Shown in pieces: positions 6,074-10,550 of a stretch of 10,550 nucleotides of DNA; position 1 is the stretch's first letter, and the number at the start of each line of letters is the position of its first letter. Where the stretch lies: NCBI GenBank assembly GCA_018383835.1, contig JAHAWR010000048.1, positions 1 through 10,550 on the forward strand. Direction: 5' to 3'. Source of the stretch: Candidatus Jordarchaeia archaeon (GTDB taxonomy: Archaea; Asgardarchaeota; Jordiarchaeia; Jordiarchaeales; Freyrarchaeaceae). The notes beneath the pieces were generated by a model, which had not been told where the DNA came from, made no database searches, and worked only from the letters and a program-made list of their open reading frames with translations. The translations under genes were made by a program, and so were the position numbers.

Positions 6074-7333
6074 TTAGGGTTCCAGACTAAGTATGGATAG
6101 GTATTGATCCATGCTTAGTCTTTGGGGTTCATGAGCCTTAAAGCTCCTCACGGGTTCATTGGAGCCTGCATCAGCCTCTCCCCCCGTCAGGGTGAACCCA
6201 CCCCACCTCTTCACAAGCCCAACGAATAGCTTCGGAGACGGGGAAAGACCCTCCACCTGAAGATATAAGTTTACGCATGCGTTAAGCTGCCTATCTATTT
6301 TTAATCCGCATTTCTTGCACTCGTAGAGTGCTCCTTTCGGGGCATTAACCATCCCACACCTGGAGCACCTCCTAGTAGAGTTATAAGGATTTAGAAGCCG
6401 GACTCTAGACTTGTAGCTCATCAAACCAATTATAGTTCTCCAATCACTTTTTGCGATGTTCCTGTTGTGATTTCTCGACTTTCTGAACATTTTTTCCTTG
6501 TTGAGGTCTTCGAAGCCGTGAACGTAGCCCCTAAACGCCTCAGCGATCATCGTCGTCATCTTGTGAATAAAGTCCCTTACCCTATTCCTCTCCCTCCTCG
6601 AGTATTTCTCCAAAACTCTCCTCAAGGACTGCTTCCTCGATGCTTTACTTTGTAGTCTTTGCCTTTTCAGCTCATAAACTCTGTGTATGTGGAAGAGCTT
6701 CCTAAGATCGACTCTTACCCATCCTATTTCTGGGTTGAAGCCGTCGAGGCTCCTCTCGTTGCAGTCCCATACAATCACTCCTTTTGAGTTCTGAGTTTTT
6801 TGCTTGAACCTAAAAGTAATGGTTAGGAACTTTTCGTTAAGAATTAGCTCTCCCATCTCTCCTTTAGTTCTACTCCAGAACCAAGCCTTTGAAATATCGA
6901 AAACCAAGTGCTCTTCGAATGGCCTAATACTTATCTTGATCCTACCGTCTCTGTAGGAATACAGCGTCTCCTTCACTCTAACAAACTTCTTCTTAACAAC
7001 TGGCTTCGCTCTCGCTCTTCTCCCCTTCAAGTAGTTCCTCCTCCAAGACTTCAGAATAGAATATGCTTGCTTGATTGCGGAGTCAACGTAGTGAGCGCAA
7101 AAGTTCCAGTCTCCAAGCAAATAGTTTCTTAGGTTGCGTTTGAATTCGTTGCTCTTCGGAATTATCGGAATTAACCTTCTCCTATTCTTGATGACCCTCT
7201 CATTCCAAGTTATGTTTTTCCAGATCTTGTCGATCGCTCTTTGCAACAGCCACCTGTAAGCCTCTAAGAATCCTTTAACGTCGTAGTTGTGCTTTACTTT
7301 GTAGGATCTAACTTGGTATGAGCTTTCTGACAC
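6074..7333 (-). CDS. tnpB: TnpB RNA-guided nuclease (IS605/IS607 OrfB family)
   Basis: This 419-residue protein has the RuvC-like triad of TnpB: D190 in VIVWDCNERS, E275 in HGFEDLNKE and D347 in KIDRQLNACVNL. A CxxC...CxxC zinc finger (C323, C326, C339, C342) sits between the last two acidic residues, as in the family. The basic N-terminal part (1-180) should bind the guide RNA and target DNA. TnpB proteins cut DNA next to a target-adjacent motif using an omega RNA from the element's 3' end, and help retain the element in the genome. Translation starts at GTG 7333 with AAGGAGGT 8 bases upstream. Since tnpA is broken, this copy cannot move itself, yet tnpB shows no lesion, which suggests recent decay or selection. 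Confidence 0.9.
   Translation of the reverse strand: MSESSYQVRSYKVKHNYDVKGFLEAYRWLLQRAIDKIWKNITWNERVIKNRRRLIPIIPKSNEFKRNLRNYLLGDWNFCAHYVDSAIKQAYSILKSWRRNYLKGRRARAKPVVKKKFVRVKETLYSYRDGRIKISIRPFEEHLVFDISKAWFWSRTKGEMGELILNEKFLTITFRFKQKTQNSKGVIVWDCNERSLDGFNPEIGWVRVDLRKLFHIHRVYELKRQRLQSKASRKQSLRRVLEKYSRRERNRVRDFIHKMTTMIAEAFRGYVHGFEDLNKEKMFRKSRNHNRNIAKSDWRTIIGLMSYKSRVRLLNPYNSTRRCSRCGMVNAPKGALYECKKCGLKIDRQLNACVNLYLQVEGLSPSPKLFVGLVKRWGGFTLTGGEADAGSNEPVRSFKAHEPQRLSMDQYLSILSLEP
6085..6120 (-). ncRNA. Hairpin in the tnpB 3' end, candidate omega RNA element
   Basis: Two 14-base arms, GACTAAGTATGGAT (6085-6098) and ATCCATGCTTAGTC (6107-6120), pair with one mismatch around an 8-base loop. They lie within the last codons of tnpB. 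Omega RNAs of TnpB elements come from just this place, the tnpB 3' end plus the element's right end. On the minus-strand RNA the mismatch is C-A; on a plus-strand RNA it would be a G-U pair. Alternatively it is a transcription stop or a transposon-end structure. The role is inferred from position and fold alone. Confidence 0.45.
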
Positions 7334-7360
7334 CGCTAACGACCTCCTTATTATGGCTCC

Positions 7361-7529
7361 TTATTCCGAGAGTTTTCCAGCGAAGGAGACAATAGTTGTC
7401 AGATCGTCAACGAGCTCCCCCCGATAGTTCTGACGCATCTTATTTTTTTGTCTATTATTGTTGGATTGTCTATGTGGTGGCTGCAAGGAGCTTCTTGGCT
7501 TCTTTGAGTGCGTAGAGTCTTTCACTCAT
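7361..7529 (-). pseudogene. tnpA: Remnant of IS607-type tnpA (serine recombinase), internally deleted
   Basis: The start survives: an ATG at 7529 encodes MSERLYALKEAKKLLAATT, then a TAG, then TIQ. Reading through the stop gives LLAATT*TIQ, which fits the MerR-like helix of IS607 transposases. Nearly everything after that is lost. A second piece just before tnpB encodes NYRGELVDDLTTIVSFAGK followed by LSE and a TAA, matching the characteristic C-terminal helix of the same family (E-L-V-x-D-L-x-x-I-V-x-x-F-A). Only about 170 bases remain of an expected gene of roughly 600 bases, so the catalytic domain is absent. Assignment rests on remembered family patterns at both ends. Confidence 0.75.
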
Positions 7530-7553
7530 CAGTAATTTATCTATACTTACAAC

Positions 7554-7561
7554 TATTTAAA
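7554..7561 (-). promoter_or_regulatory. TATA box in the IS left end, leaderless tnpA
   Basis: On the minus strand TTTAAATA is centred about 28 bases before the tnpA ATG, so the transcript would begin at or next to the start codon. No ribosome binding site precedes that ATG. The same box at the same distance is preserved in the second copy (10462-10469), supporting it as the element's own promoter, which would now drive tnpB. Confidence 0.5.
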
Positions 7562-7590
7562 CCTTCCTACTCGGAACTGCTAACTACGGC

Positions 7591-7730
7591 GTTAAAACGG
7601 TTAGTTCGAGCTCTGCCCCCTTAGGAAACTCCACGACGTTCAGGATCGTCGTATATCCTTCAAGCTTTCTTCCAGACTTTAATGCGTCTATGAGCGTGTT
7701 TGTGTCGTAAAGCTTTCTAGGCTCCTCCAT
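7591..7730 (-). pseudogene. vapC: vapC toxin fragment (PIN domain), cut by the insertion element
   Basis: From ATG 7730 the frame encodes about 47 residues beginning MEEPRKLYDTNTLIDAL. The YDTN-L-ID pattern is the first acidic motif of a PIN-domain ribonuclease, the toxin of VapBC systems. The segment YTTILNVVEFPKG is typical of the following helix. VapC proteins are usually about 130 residues; this one ends in TVLTP and a TAG whose bases already belong to the IS left end. The toxin therefore lacks most of its catalytic acids and cannot work. The start overlaps the end of the vapB remnant, as in normal vapBC operons. Confidence 0.75.
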
Positions 7731-7976
7731 CCCGCTTTCCTCGCCTCTTCATAGTACCATTCATACTTTTCGGTGGGAGCCTCCTTAATCCGCTCCTTCA
7801 GCTTTCCTCCAGCTATCCTGAGAAGCTCTTTGCTCGAAACTTCCAATTCGCCTTTCTCGATCTTCTCTAGGTACTCTGCTATGGCTTCCTCGCGACCTCA
7901 CTCCACCGGATCTCCTTGTGTTTCTTCATTCTATCGTATAACTCCCTGTGGTAGTGAAAGTGTTAATGTTGGGCAT
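7688..7976 (-). pseudogene. vapB: vapB antitoxin remnant with several frameshifts
   Basis: The ATG at 7976 begins MPNI, a common VapB start, but that frame soon stops at TGA. A second frame then encodes RELYDRMKKHKEIRWSEVA, the ribbon-helix-helix region of VapB antitoxins, and stops at TAG. A third frame continues with EAIAEYLEKIEKGELEV and later EWYYEEARKAGW, ending at 7688. Restoring one continuous antitoxin needs two single-base removals near the start and one base insertion in the middle. The partner vapC overlaps its end and is truncated too, so the whole toxin-antitoxin pair is dead. Confidence 0.75.
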
Positions 7977-8011
7977 GGCACCACCACTCAAACACACTTC
8001 ATAATTTCACG

Positions 8012-8019
8012 TATTTATT
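8012..8019 (-). promoter_or_regulatory. Residual vapBC promoter
   Basis: AATAAATA on the minus strand lies about 40 bases before the vapB ATG and predicts a start near 7990. GGTGGTG close to the ATG could be the ribosome binding site. It belongs to a dead operon. Confidence 0.3.
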
Positions 8020-8107
8020 GTGTTTTTAAGAAACGTCTCCTTTAACCACGTCTCTTGCGGTATAAATAAATGAAACTTTACCAGATTTATCGTTATTAAC
8101 CGATATT

Positions 8108-8116
8108 TTTTTATAT
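8108..8116 (+). promoter_or_regulatory. Promoter of the thioredoxin/DGC/H-protein operon
   Basis: TTTTTATATT within a longer T-run is a good TATA box. It predicts a transcript start near 8140, leaving about 57 bases of leader before the preferred ATG 8197, or none if the ATG at 8140 is used. A short dyad TATCG/CGATA (8088-8092 and 8101-8105) sits just upstream and might bind a regulator. All four genes that follow are packed tightly enough to depend on this one promoter. Confidence 0.5.
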
Positions 8117-8196
8117 TGATACATCTTTCGTGACTGTAGATGCTGTACTTTGTGATATGTGACAACGTGCTTCAGTTTTTTGAGTGGTGGAAGCTC

Positions 8197-8592
8197 ATGC
8201 ATGTAGTTATAGTTGGACCAAATCCTCCGTGCATTAGGTGCCGTAGGATCCTCAAGTTGCTTAGGGAAATAAGAAGCGAGGAAGGCTTGGATATGGAGAT
8301 AACACATGTTTTCGCCGGCTCTGACGAGTCTGAGAAGTATGGGCGCATAGTGGACTCACACGTTTTCCTTGACAGCTTGGGCATTGATACCAGTGAGCTT
8401 GACAAGCTTTTCGAGAAACGTGACTTTAAAGGTATAGATAAGTGGCTGGCTCCATATGTTGAGGAAGCAAGAAAGAGAGGAATAATGTTGACCCCCGTAG
8501 TCGTAGTGAACGGAAAAGTAAAAACCGTCTGCGTTGTTCCAGAGAAAGAAGAGCTAAGAAAGATAGTTAAGGAGGAAGCTGCTTATGGGTAA
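8197..8592 (+). CDS. Thioredoxin-like protein with a CxxC pair
   Basis: This 131-residue cytoplasmic protein starts with a beta strand and then PPCIRCRRILK, giving a redox pair C12/C15 at the start of helix 1, as in thioredoxins and glutaredoxins. LTPVVVVNGKV near the C-terminus supplies the expected cis-proline (P100) and the last strands; a further cysteine C112 follows. Between them lies a longer, charged helical insert (about residues 42-95) than in minimal thioredoxins. ATG 8197 has GGTGG 6 bases upstream and the fold begins there. An ATG at 8140 would add 19 residues that do not look like part of the fold, but it could serve a leaderless message. It likely reduces or transfers thiols for the proteins encoded next to it. 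Confidence 0.75.
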   Translation: MHVVIVGPNPPCIRCRRILKLLREIRSEEGLDMEITHVFAGSDESEKYGRIVDSHVFLDSLGIDTSELDKLFEKRDFKGIDKWLAPYVEEARKRGIMLTPVVVVNGKVKTVCVVPEKEELRKIVKEEAAYG

Positions 8593-9004
8593 AAAAGTGG
8601 TTGTTCTTCCATGTAGTGGCGTAGGGAAAGCTTACGGAAGTATAGCGCGCGAGGCAGCATTCATGGTCATCGAGGATCTAAAACCAGACGTAACACTAAC
8701 GGTGTGTCTTCCGAGGCTAATTGTTGACGATGACGATGCTAGACAGTTTGTTAGAGATAATGCTTTCATCGTGATTAATGGCTGCCCCTCAAGGTGTGCC
8801 AGCTTCGCCGTTGAGAGTGCTGGCGGTAAGCCCGCCGCGGCCTTCGAAGTCACAAAGCTTCTCCGAGAATATAGAGACTTAAAGCCTGACAGGGCGTCTG
8901 TAATAGAGCTTGACGAGAAAGGGTGGAAGCTTGCTAAGGTGATAGCTGAGAAGGTTAGCAGCGAGGTCGACAAGATACTAGGCTCTGAGGGAGGGTGTAG
9001 CTAA
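8585..9004 (+). CDS. DGC-family putative zinc-binding protein, first copy
   Basis: This 139-residue protein carries four cysteines in a fixed layout: C10 in LPCSGVGKAYGSIARE, C41 in VCLPRL, and C67 and C71 in INGCPSRCA. That matches the DGC family, named for an Asp-Gly-Cys motif (here Asn-Gly-Cys) and described as putative metal-binding proteins of unknown function. The C-terminal helix is highly charged. The gene overlaps the end of the thioredoxin-like gene by 8 bases and has AGGAGG upstream, so translation is coupled. Its product is a plausible partner of the thioredoxin and the lipoyl protein. The family's biochemistry is not established, so I give no reaction. Confidence 0.75.
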   Translation: MGKKVVVLPCSGVGKAYGSIAREAAFMVIEDLKPDVTLTVCLPRLIVDDDDARQFVRDNAFIVINGCPSRCASFAVESAGGKPAAAFEVTKLLREYRDLKPDRASVIELDEKGWKLAKVIAEKVSSEVDKILGSEGGCS

Positions 9005-9432
9005 TGATCCCAATGGTCGGCATTGTCGCTTGCAGCGGCGAAGAAATACCTGAAGGAACTGTTACACGCATCGCCACGCGGATCGTGATAGAGGAGCTTA
9101 AACCGACCCAGACTATGGTTATATGCCTTCCTCTCTACATTTCGGGCAAGGAGGATGAACGCTCCTTCGTCAGGAGGCAGCCGACGATAATAGTCGACGG
9201 GTGCGACAAGGGATGCGCTGAAAAGACCATTAGGATTAACAACGGGAAAGTGGCGGCAGTAGTAAGGGTCTCCGACGTAATGAATGAGTGTGGTCTTAAG
9301 CTGAACTCTAAGAGGAGACTCGACAAGGAAGGCGAAAAACTTGCCAGAAAAGTTGCTGAAAAAATAGCCGAGGAAGTGGACAAGATAATAGGCGAGATGA
9401 TGAAGCAAGCGGCGGCGAAACTCGGCACCTGA
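9004..9432 (+). CDS. DGC-family putative zinc-binding protein, second copy
   Basis: This 142-residue paralogue of the preceding gene has cysteines at the same positions: C10 (ACSGEE), C41 (ICLPLY), C67 and C71 (VDGCDKGCAEK). Here the Asp-Gly-Cys motif that names the family is present. It has an additional C96. Both proteins end in a Lys/Glu helix containing EVDKI. Sequence identity is modest outside the motifs, so the duplication is old or the two came in separately. It starts one base before the previous stop ends (TAATG), with GGAGGGTG 8 bases upstream. The two copies may form a heterodimer; that is inference. Confidence 0.75.
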   Translation: MIPMVGIVACSGEEIPEGTVTRIATRIVIEELKPTQTMVICLPLYISGKEDERSFVRRQPTIIVDGCDKGCAEKTIRINNGKVAAVVRVSDVMNECGLKLNSKRRLDKEGEKLARKVAEKIAEEVDKIIGEMMKQAAAKLGT

Positions 9433-9452
9433 ATACTTTGGAGGTTACAAAA

Positions 9453-9917
9453 ATGGTCGACGTCATAGAGCTTGTCGCCGGAAAATTCACTATAAAAATT
9501 CCTAAGGGGCTCTTCTACTCTCAGCATGACACTTGGGTGAGAAAAACGTCGCCAGCTATTATCGGAGTCACAGACTACTTTCAGCTACTGCTAGGCGACG
9601 TCCTATACGTAAACCTCCCAGAAGAAGGAAGCGAGATCAACACCGTCGAGGAAATAGGCGAACTCGAATCGGTGAAAGCAGTTCTGGGGCTCTACTCCCC
9701 AGTGAGTGGACGCGTCGTTGAGGTGAACTCTAGAATCAAAGAGGAACCCGAACTCATAAACCAGGATCCTTACGGTGATGGGTGGCTGCTGAAGGTCGCG
9801 CCAAGAAACCTTGAGGTGGATATTGCCAACCTCATGGACGCCGAAGGATACACTAAACTGGTTGAATTCAAAATAAGAGAAGAGCAGAAAAGAATCGAAA
9901 AGCAGAAAATCAATTAA
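9453..9917 (+). CDS. gcvH: Glycine cleavage H-protein-like lipoyl carrier
   Basis: This 154-residue protein has the full lipoyl domain of the H-protein family: HDTWVR, GVTDYFQLLLGD, then ELESVKAVLGLYSPVSG with the lipoylation lysine at K75, and NQDPYGDGWL. H-proteins carry a lipoyl arm between enzymes of glycine cleavage; related proteins act as lipoyl carriers in sulfur oxidation. A charged tail of about 20 residues (EEQKRIEKQK) extends past the usual end. ATG 9453 has GGAGG with an 8-base spacer; an upstream TTG is part of that site's surroundings. No GcvT, GcvP or lipoate ligase is nearby, while thiol proteins precede it, so a non-glycine role deserves weight. The family is certain, the pathway is not. 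Confidence 0.85.
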   Translation: MVDVIELVAGKFTIKIPKGLFYSQHDTWVRKTSPAIIGVTDYFQLLLGDVLYVNLPEEGSEINTVEEIGELESVKAVLGLYSPVSGRVVEVNSRIKEEPELINQDPYGDGWLLKVAPRNLEVDIANLMDAEGYTKLVEFKIREEQKRIEKQKIN

Positions 9918-9929
9918 CTACAAAACAAA

Positions 9930-10211
9930 CTAAACTTCCACTTTACCTATCTCATTTTTAATTGCCCGTTCTATAGCTTTTTCCAGCTTATCCGGTTTAA
10001 AATACTCCGAAAACACTTCTGTGCCGTTCACAACAACACCCTTACTGCCGATCTTGTAGCTTTTAGCTTCGTCTGAGAACGATGACTTAATCTCAAACTC
10101 AACTTGATCACGATACTTCACAAGCACGTTAAACACTTTGTCCATGAAGTGAGCGAACTGGCATGCACATACACCAACAGGAATGAATATATCCACTTTA
10201 ACCCTTGACAT
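9930..10211 (-). CDS. Small thioredoxin-like protein with a CxC pair
   Basis: This 93-residue protein has a compact thioredoxin-like pattern: strand VDIFIPVG, then VCACQFAHFMDKVF with C15 and C17, a second strand, and KGVVVNGTEVFSEYFKP followed by a C-terminal helix. The cysteines are spaced CxC rather than CxxC. The usual cis-proline before the third strand is replaced by GVVVNG. It converges on the H-protein gene with a 12-base gap, and has its own promoter and a strong AGGAGG 6 bases before the ATG. Its position and fold suggest it works with the neighbouring thiol and lipoyl proteins, but that is inference. I do not recognise a named family. Confidence 0.7.
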   Translation of the reverse strand: MSRVKVDIFIPVGVCACQFAHFMDKVFNVLVKYRDQVEFEIKSSFSDEAKSYKIGSKGVVVNGTEVFSEYFKPDKLEKAIERAIKNEIGKVEV

Positions 10212-10238
10212 GAAGACCCTCCTTCAAACAATAAGTTA

Positions 10239-10291
10239 AACCTACTTTCACTTATGGAGTAATGTCAACCTACTTTTAAATTTATCGTTAT
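10239..10291 (-). promoter_or_regulatory. Upstream region of the CxC protein: TATA box and 10-base direct repeat
   Basis: On the minus strand TTTAAAAG (10273-10280) could be the TATA box, with transcription starting near 10250 and a 40-base leader. The sequence AACCTACTTT occurs perfectly twice, at 10239-10248 and 10267-10276. One copy abuts the TATA box and the other falls at the transcript start, an arrangement suited to a repressor. A stronger-looking TATA (CGAAAATATAAAAG, about 10310-10323) lies farther upstream. Confidence 0.35.
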
Positions 10292-10431
10292 ATTCAAATT
10301 AACAACTTCTTTTATATTTTCGAAAAGCATTAAACACACGCTACTGTTAGATTTACAAACAACCTTCCTTTATCAGAAGCTTATATGGCTCCCCGCTCCT
10401 TTTCCTTCATTCTACCGGCTTCTCTAGAATA

Positions 10432-10550
10432 GCCGTTGTTAGCAGTTTCTAAGTAGAAACTTTAAATAGTTATAAGTATAGATAAGTTATTAATGAGTGA
10501 GGAACTCTACACACTCAAAGAAGCTTCTTGGAGCCACTACACGATGGTTT
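10432..10550 (+). mobile_element. Second, diverged copy of the IS607-type left end (runs off window)
   Basis: Bases 10432-10524 match the minus strand of 7590-7498 over 93 bases at roughly 80-85 percent, including GTTAGCAGTT, the TATA box TTTAAATAGTT, TAAGTATAGATAA and the first tnpA codons. Homology starts abruptly at GCCGT in both, which marks the element's left edge. Transcription is rightward, out of the window, so whether a tnpB follows cannot be seen. Confidence 0.75.
10493..10550 (+). pseudogene. tnpA: Frameshifted start of a second IS607-type tnpA (partial)
   Basis: ATG 10493 encodes MSEELYTLKEA, close to MSERLYALKEA in the first copy. Then the frame shifts. The first copy reads AAAGAAGCCAAGAAGCTCC, with AAGAAGC twice; here one 8-base unit is missing. 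Skipping into the next frame recovers LLGATTRW, the helix that tnpA should have. A slippage deletion between the two repeats explains the loss. The gene continues beyond the window, so other damage cannot be judged. Confidence 0.6.

Larger units (their letters stand above)
6074..7590 (-). mobile_element. IS607-type insertion element with live tnpB and dead tnpA
   Basis: The element contains, in transcription order, a left end with promoter, a wrecked serine-recombinase gene and an intact TnpB gene. This two-gene layout with a MerR-like helix-turn-helix start in the first gene is typical of IS607-family elements. The left edge is set at 7590 because a second copy at 10432-10524 is homologous up to exactly this base (GCCGT.GTTAGCAG) and not beyond, and because the interrupted vapC frame loses sense there. 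The right edge is not determined: IS607 ends have no inverted repeats, and it probably lies shortly below 6074. No remaining vapC was found on the far side. Confidence 0.75.

Noticed and set aside
7773..8045. Plus-strand frame of 90 codons
   Set aside because: It is antisense to the vapB remnant, whose minus-strand reading has clear ribbon-helix-helix antitoxin sequence.
9001..9527. Minus-strand frames opposite the second DGC gene and the H-protein start
   Set aside because: They are antisense to genes with conserved motifs and good ribosome binding sites.
1..10550. CRISPR array, tRNA or rRNA
   Set aside because: No regularly spaced repeats, no tRNA T-loop pattern with matching stems and no rRNA-like sequence were seen by eye on either strand.

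Overview
The window is archaeal. Starts follow strong GGAGG/GGAGGTG ribosome binding sites, TATA-like boxes lie 25-30 bases upstream of expected transcript starts, Arg is mostly AGG/AGA and Ile often ATA, and the accessory genes (VapBC, an IS607-type element with TnpB) are of kinds common in archaea. A thermophilic Thermoproteota or Korarchaeia-like lineage is a reasonable guess, but no marker gene here fixes the taxon.

Region 1 (about 1-4614) encodes a membrane redox complex of the complex I superfamily. A NuoA/ND3-type subunit runs leftward. Divergent from it are five genes in the order small subunit (NuoB/MbhJ), 30-kDa subunit (NuoC/MbhK), large subunit (NuoD/MbhL), membrane anchor (NuoH/MbhM) and 2x[4Fe-4S] ferredoxin subunit (NuoI/MbhN). 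Homology naming would call these NADH-quinone oxidoreductase subunits. However, the large subunit keeps both CxxC pairs that bind a [NiFe] centre (C64/C67 and C356/C359), and the small subunit has the hydrogenase-type CxxC instead of the adjacent CC of complex I. I read it as a group 4 membrane-bound [NiFe] hydrogenase, probably ferredoxin-linked and ion-pumping, with an ND3-like subunit encoded next to it. The pump (Mrp/NuoL-M-N-like) subunits are not in the window.

Region 2 (4615-5315) is a T-rich terminator zone followed by about 640 bases with no convincing gene. Region 3 (5316-5897, minus) is a small Fe-S protein with a C-terminal CODH/ACS-gamma-like Fe-S motif.

Region 4 (about 6070-7980, minus) is a graveyard: an IS607-type element with an intact-looking tnpB and a wrecked tnpA. 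Its left end sits exactly where a vapC reading frame stops. The vapB upstream carries several frameshifts.

Region 5 (8140-10211) is a compact thiol/lipoyl cluster: a CxxC thioredoxin-like protein, two tandem DGC-family proteins with four identically placed cysteines, a lone lipoyl H-protein (GcvH-like, lysine in ESVKA), and a convergent 93-residue thioredoxin-like protein with a CxC pair. No GcvT, GcvP or lipoate ligase is present, so a role other than glycine cleavage is likely.

Region 6 (10432 to the end) is a second, diverged copy of the same IS left end, with a frameshifted tnpA start running off the window. The two IS left ends face outward on either side of the thiol/lipoyl cluster.
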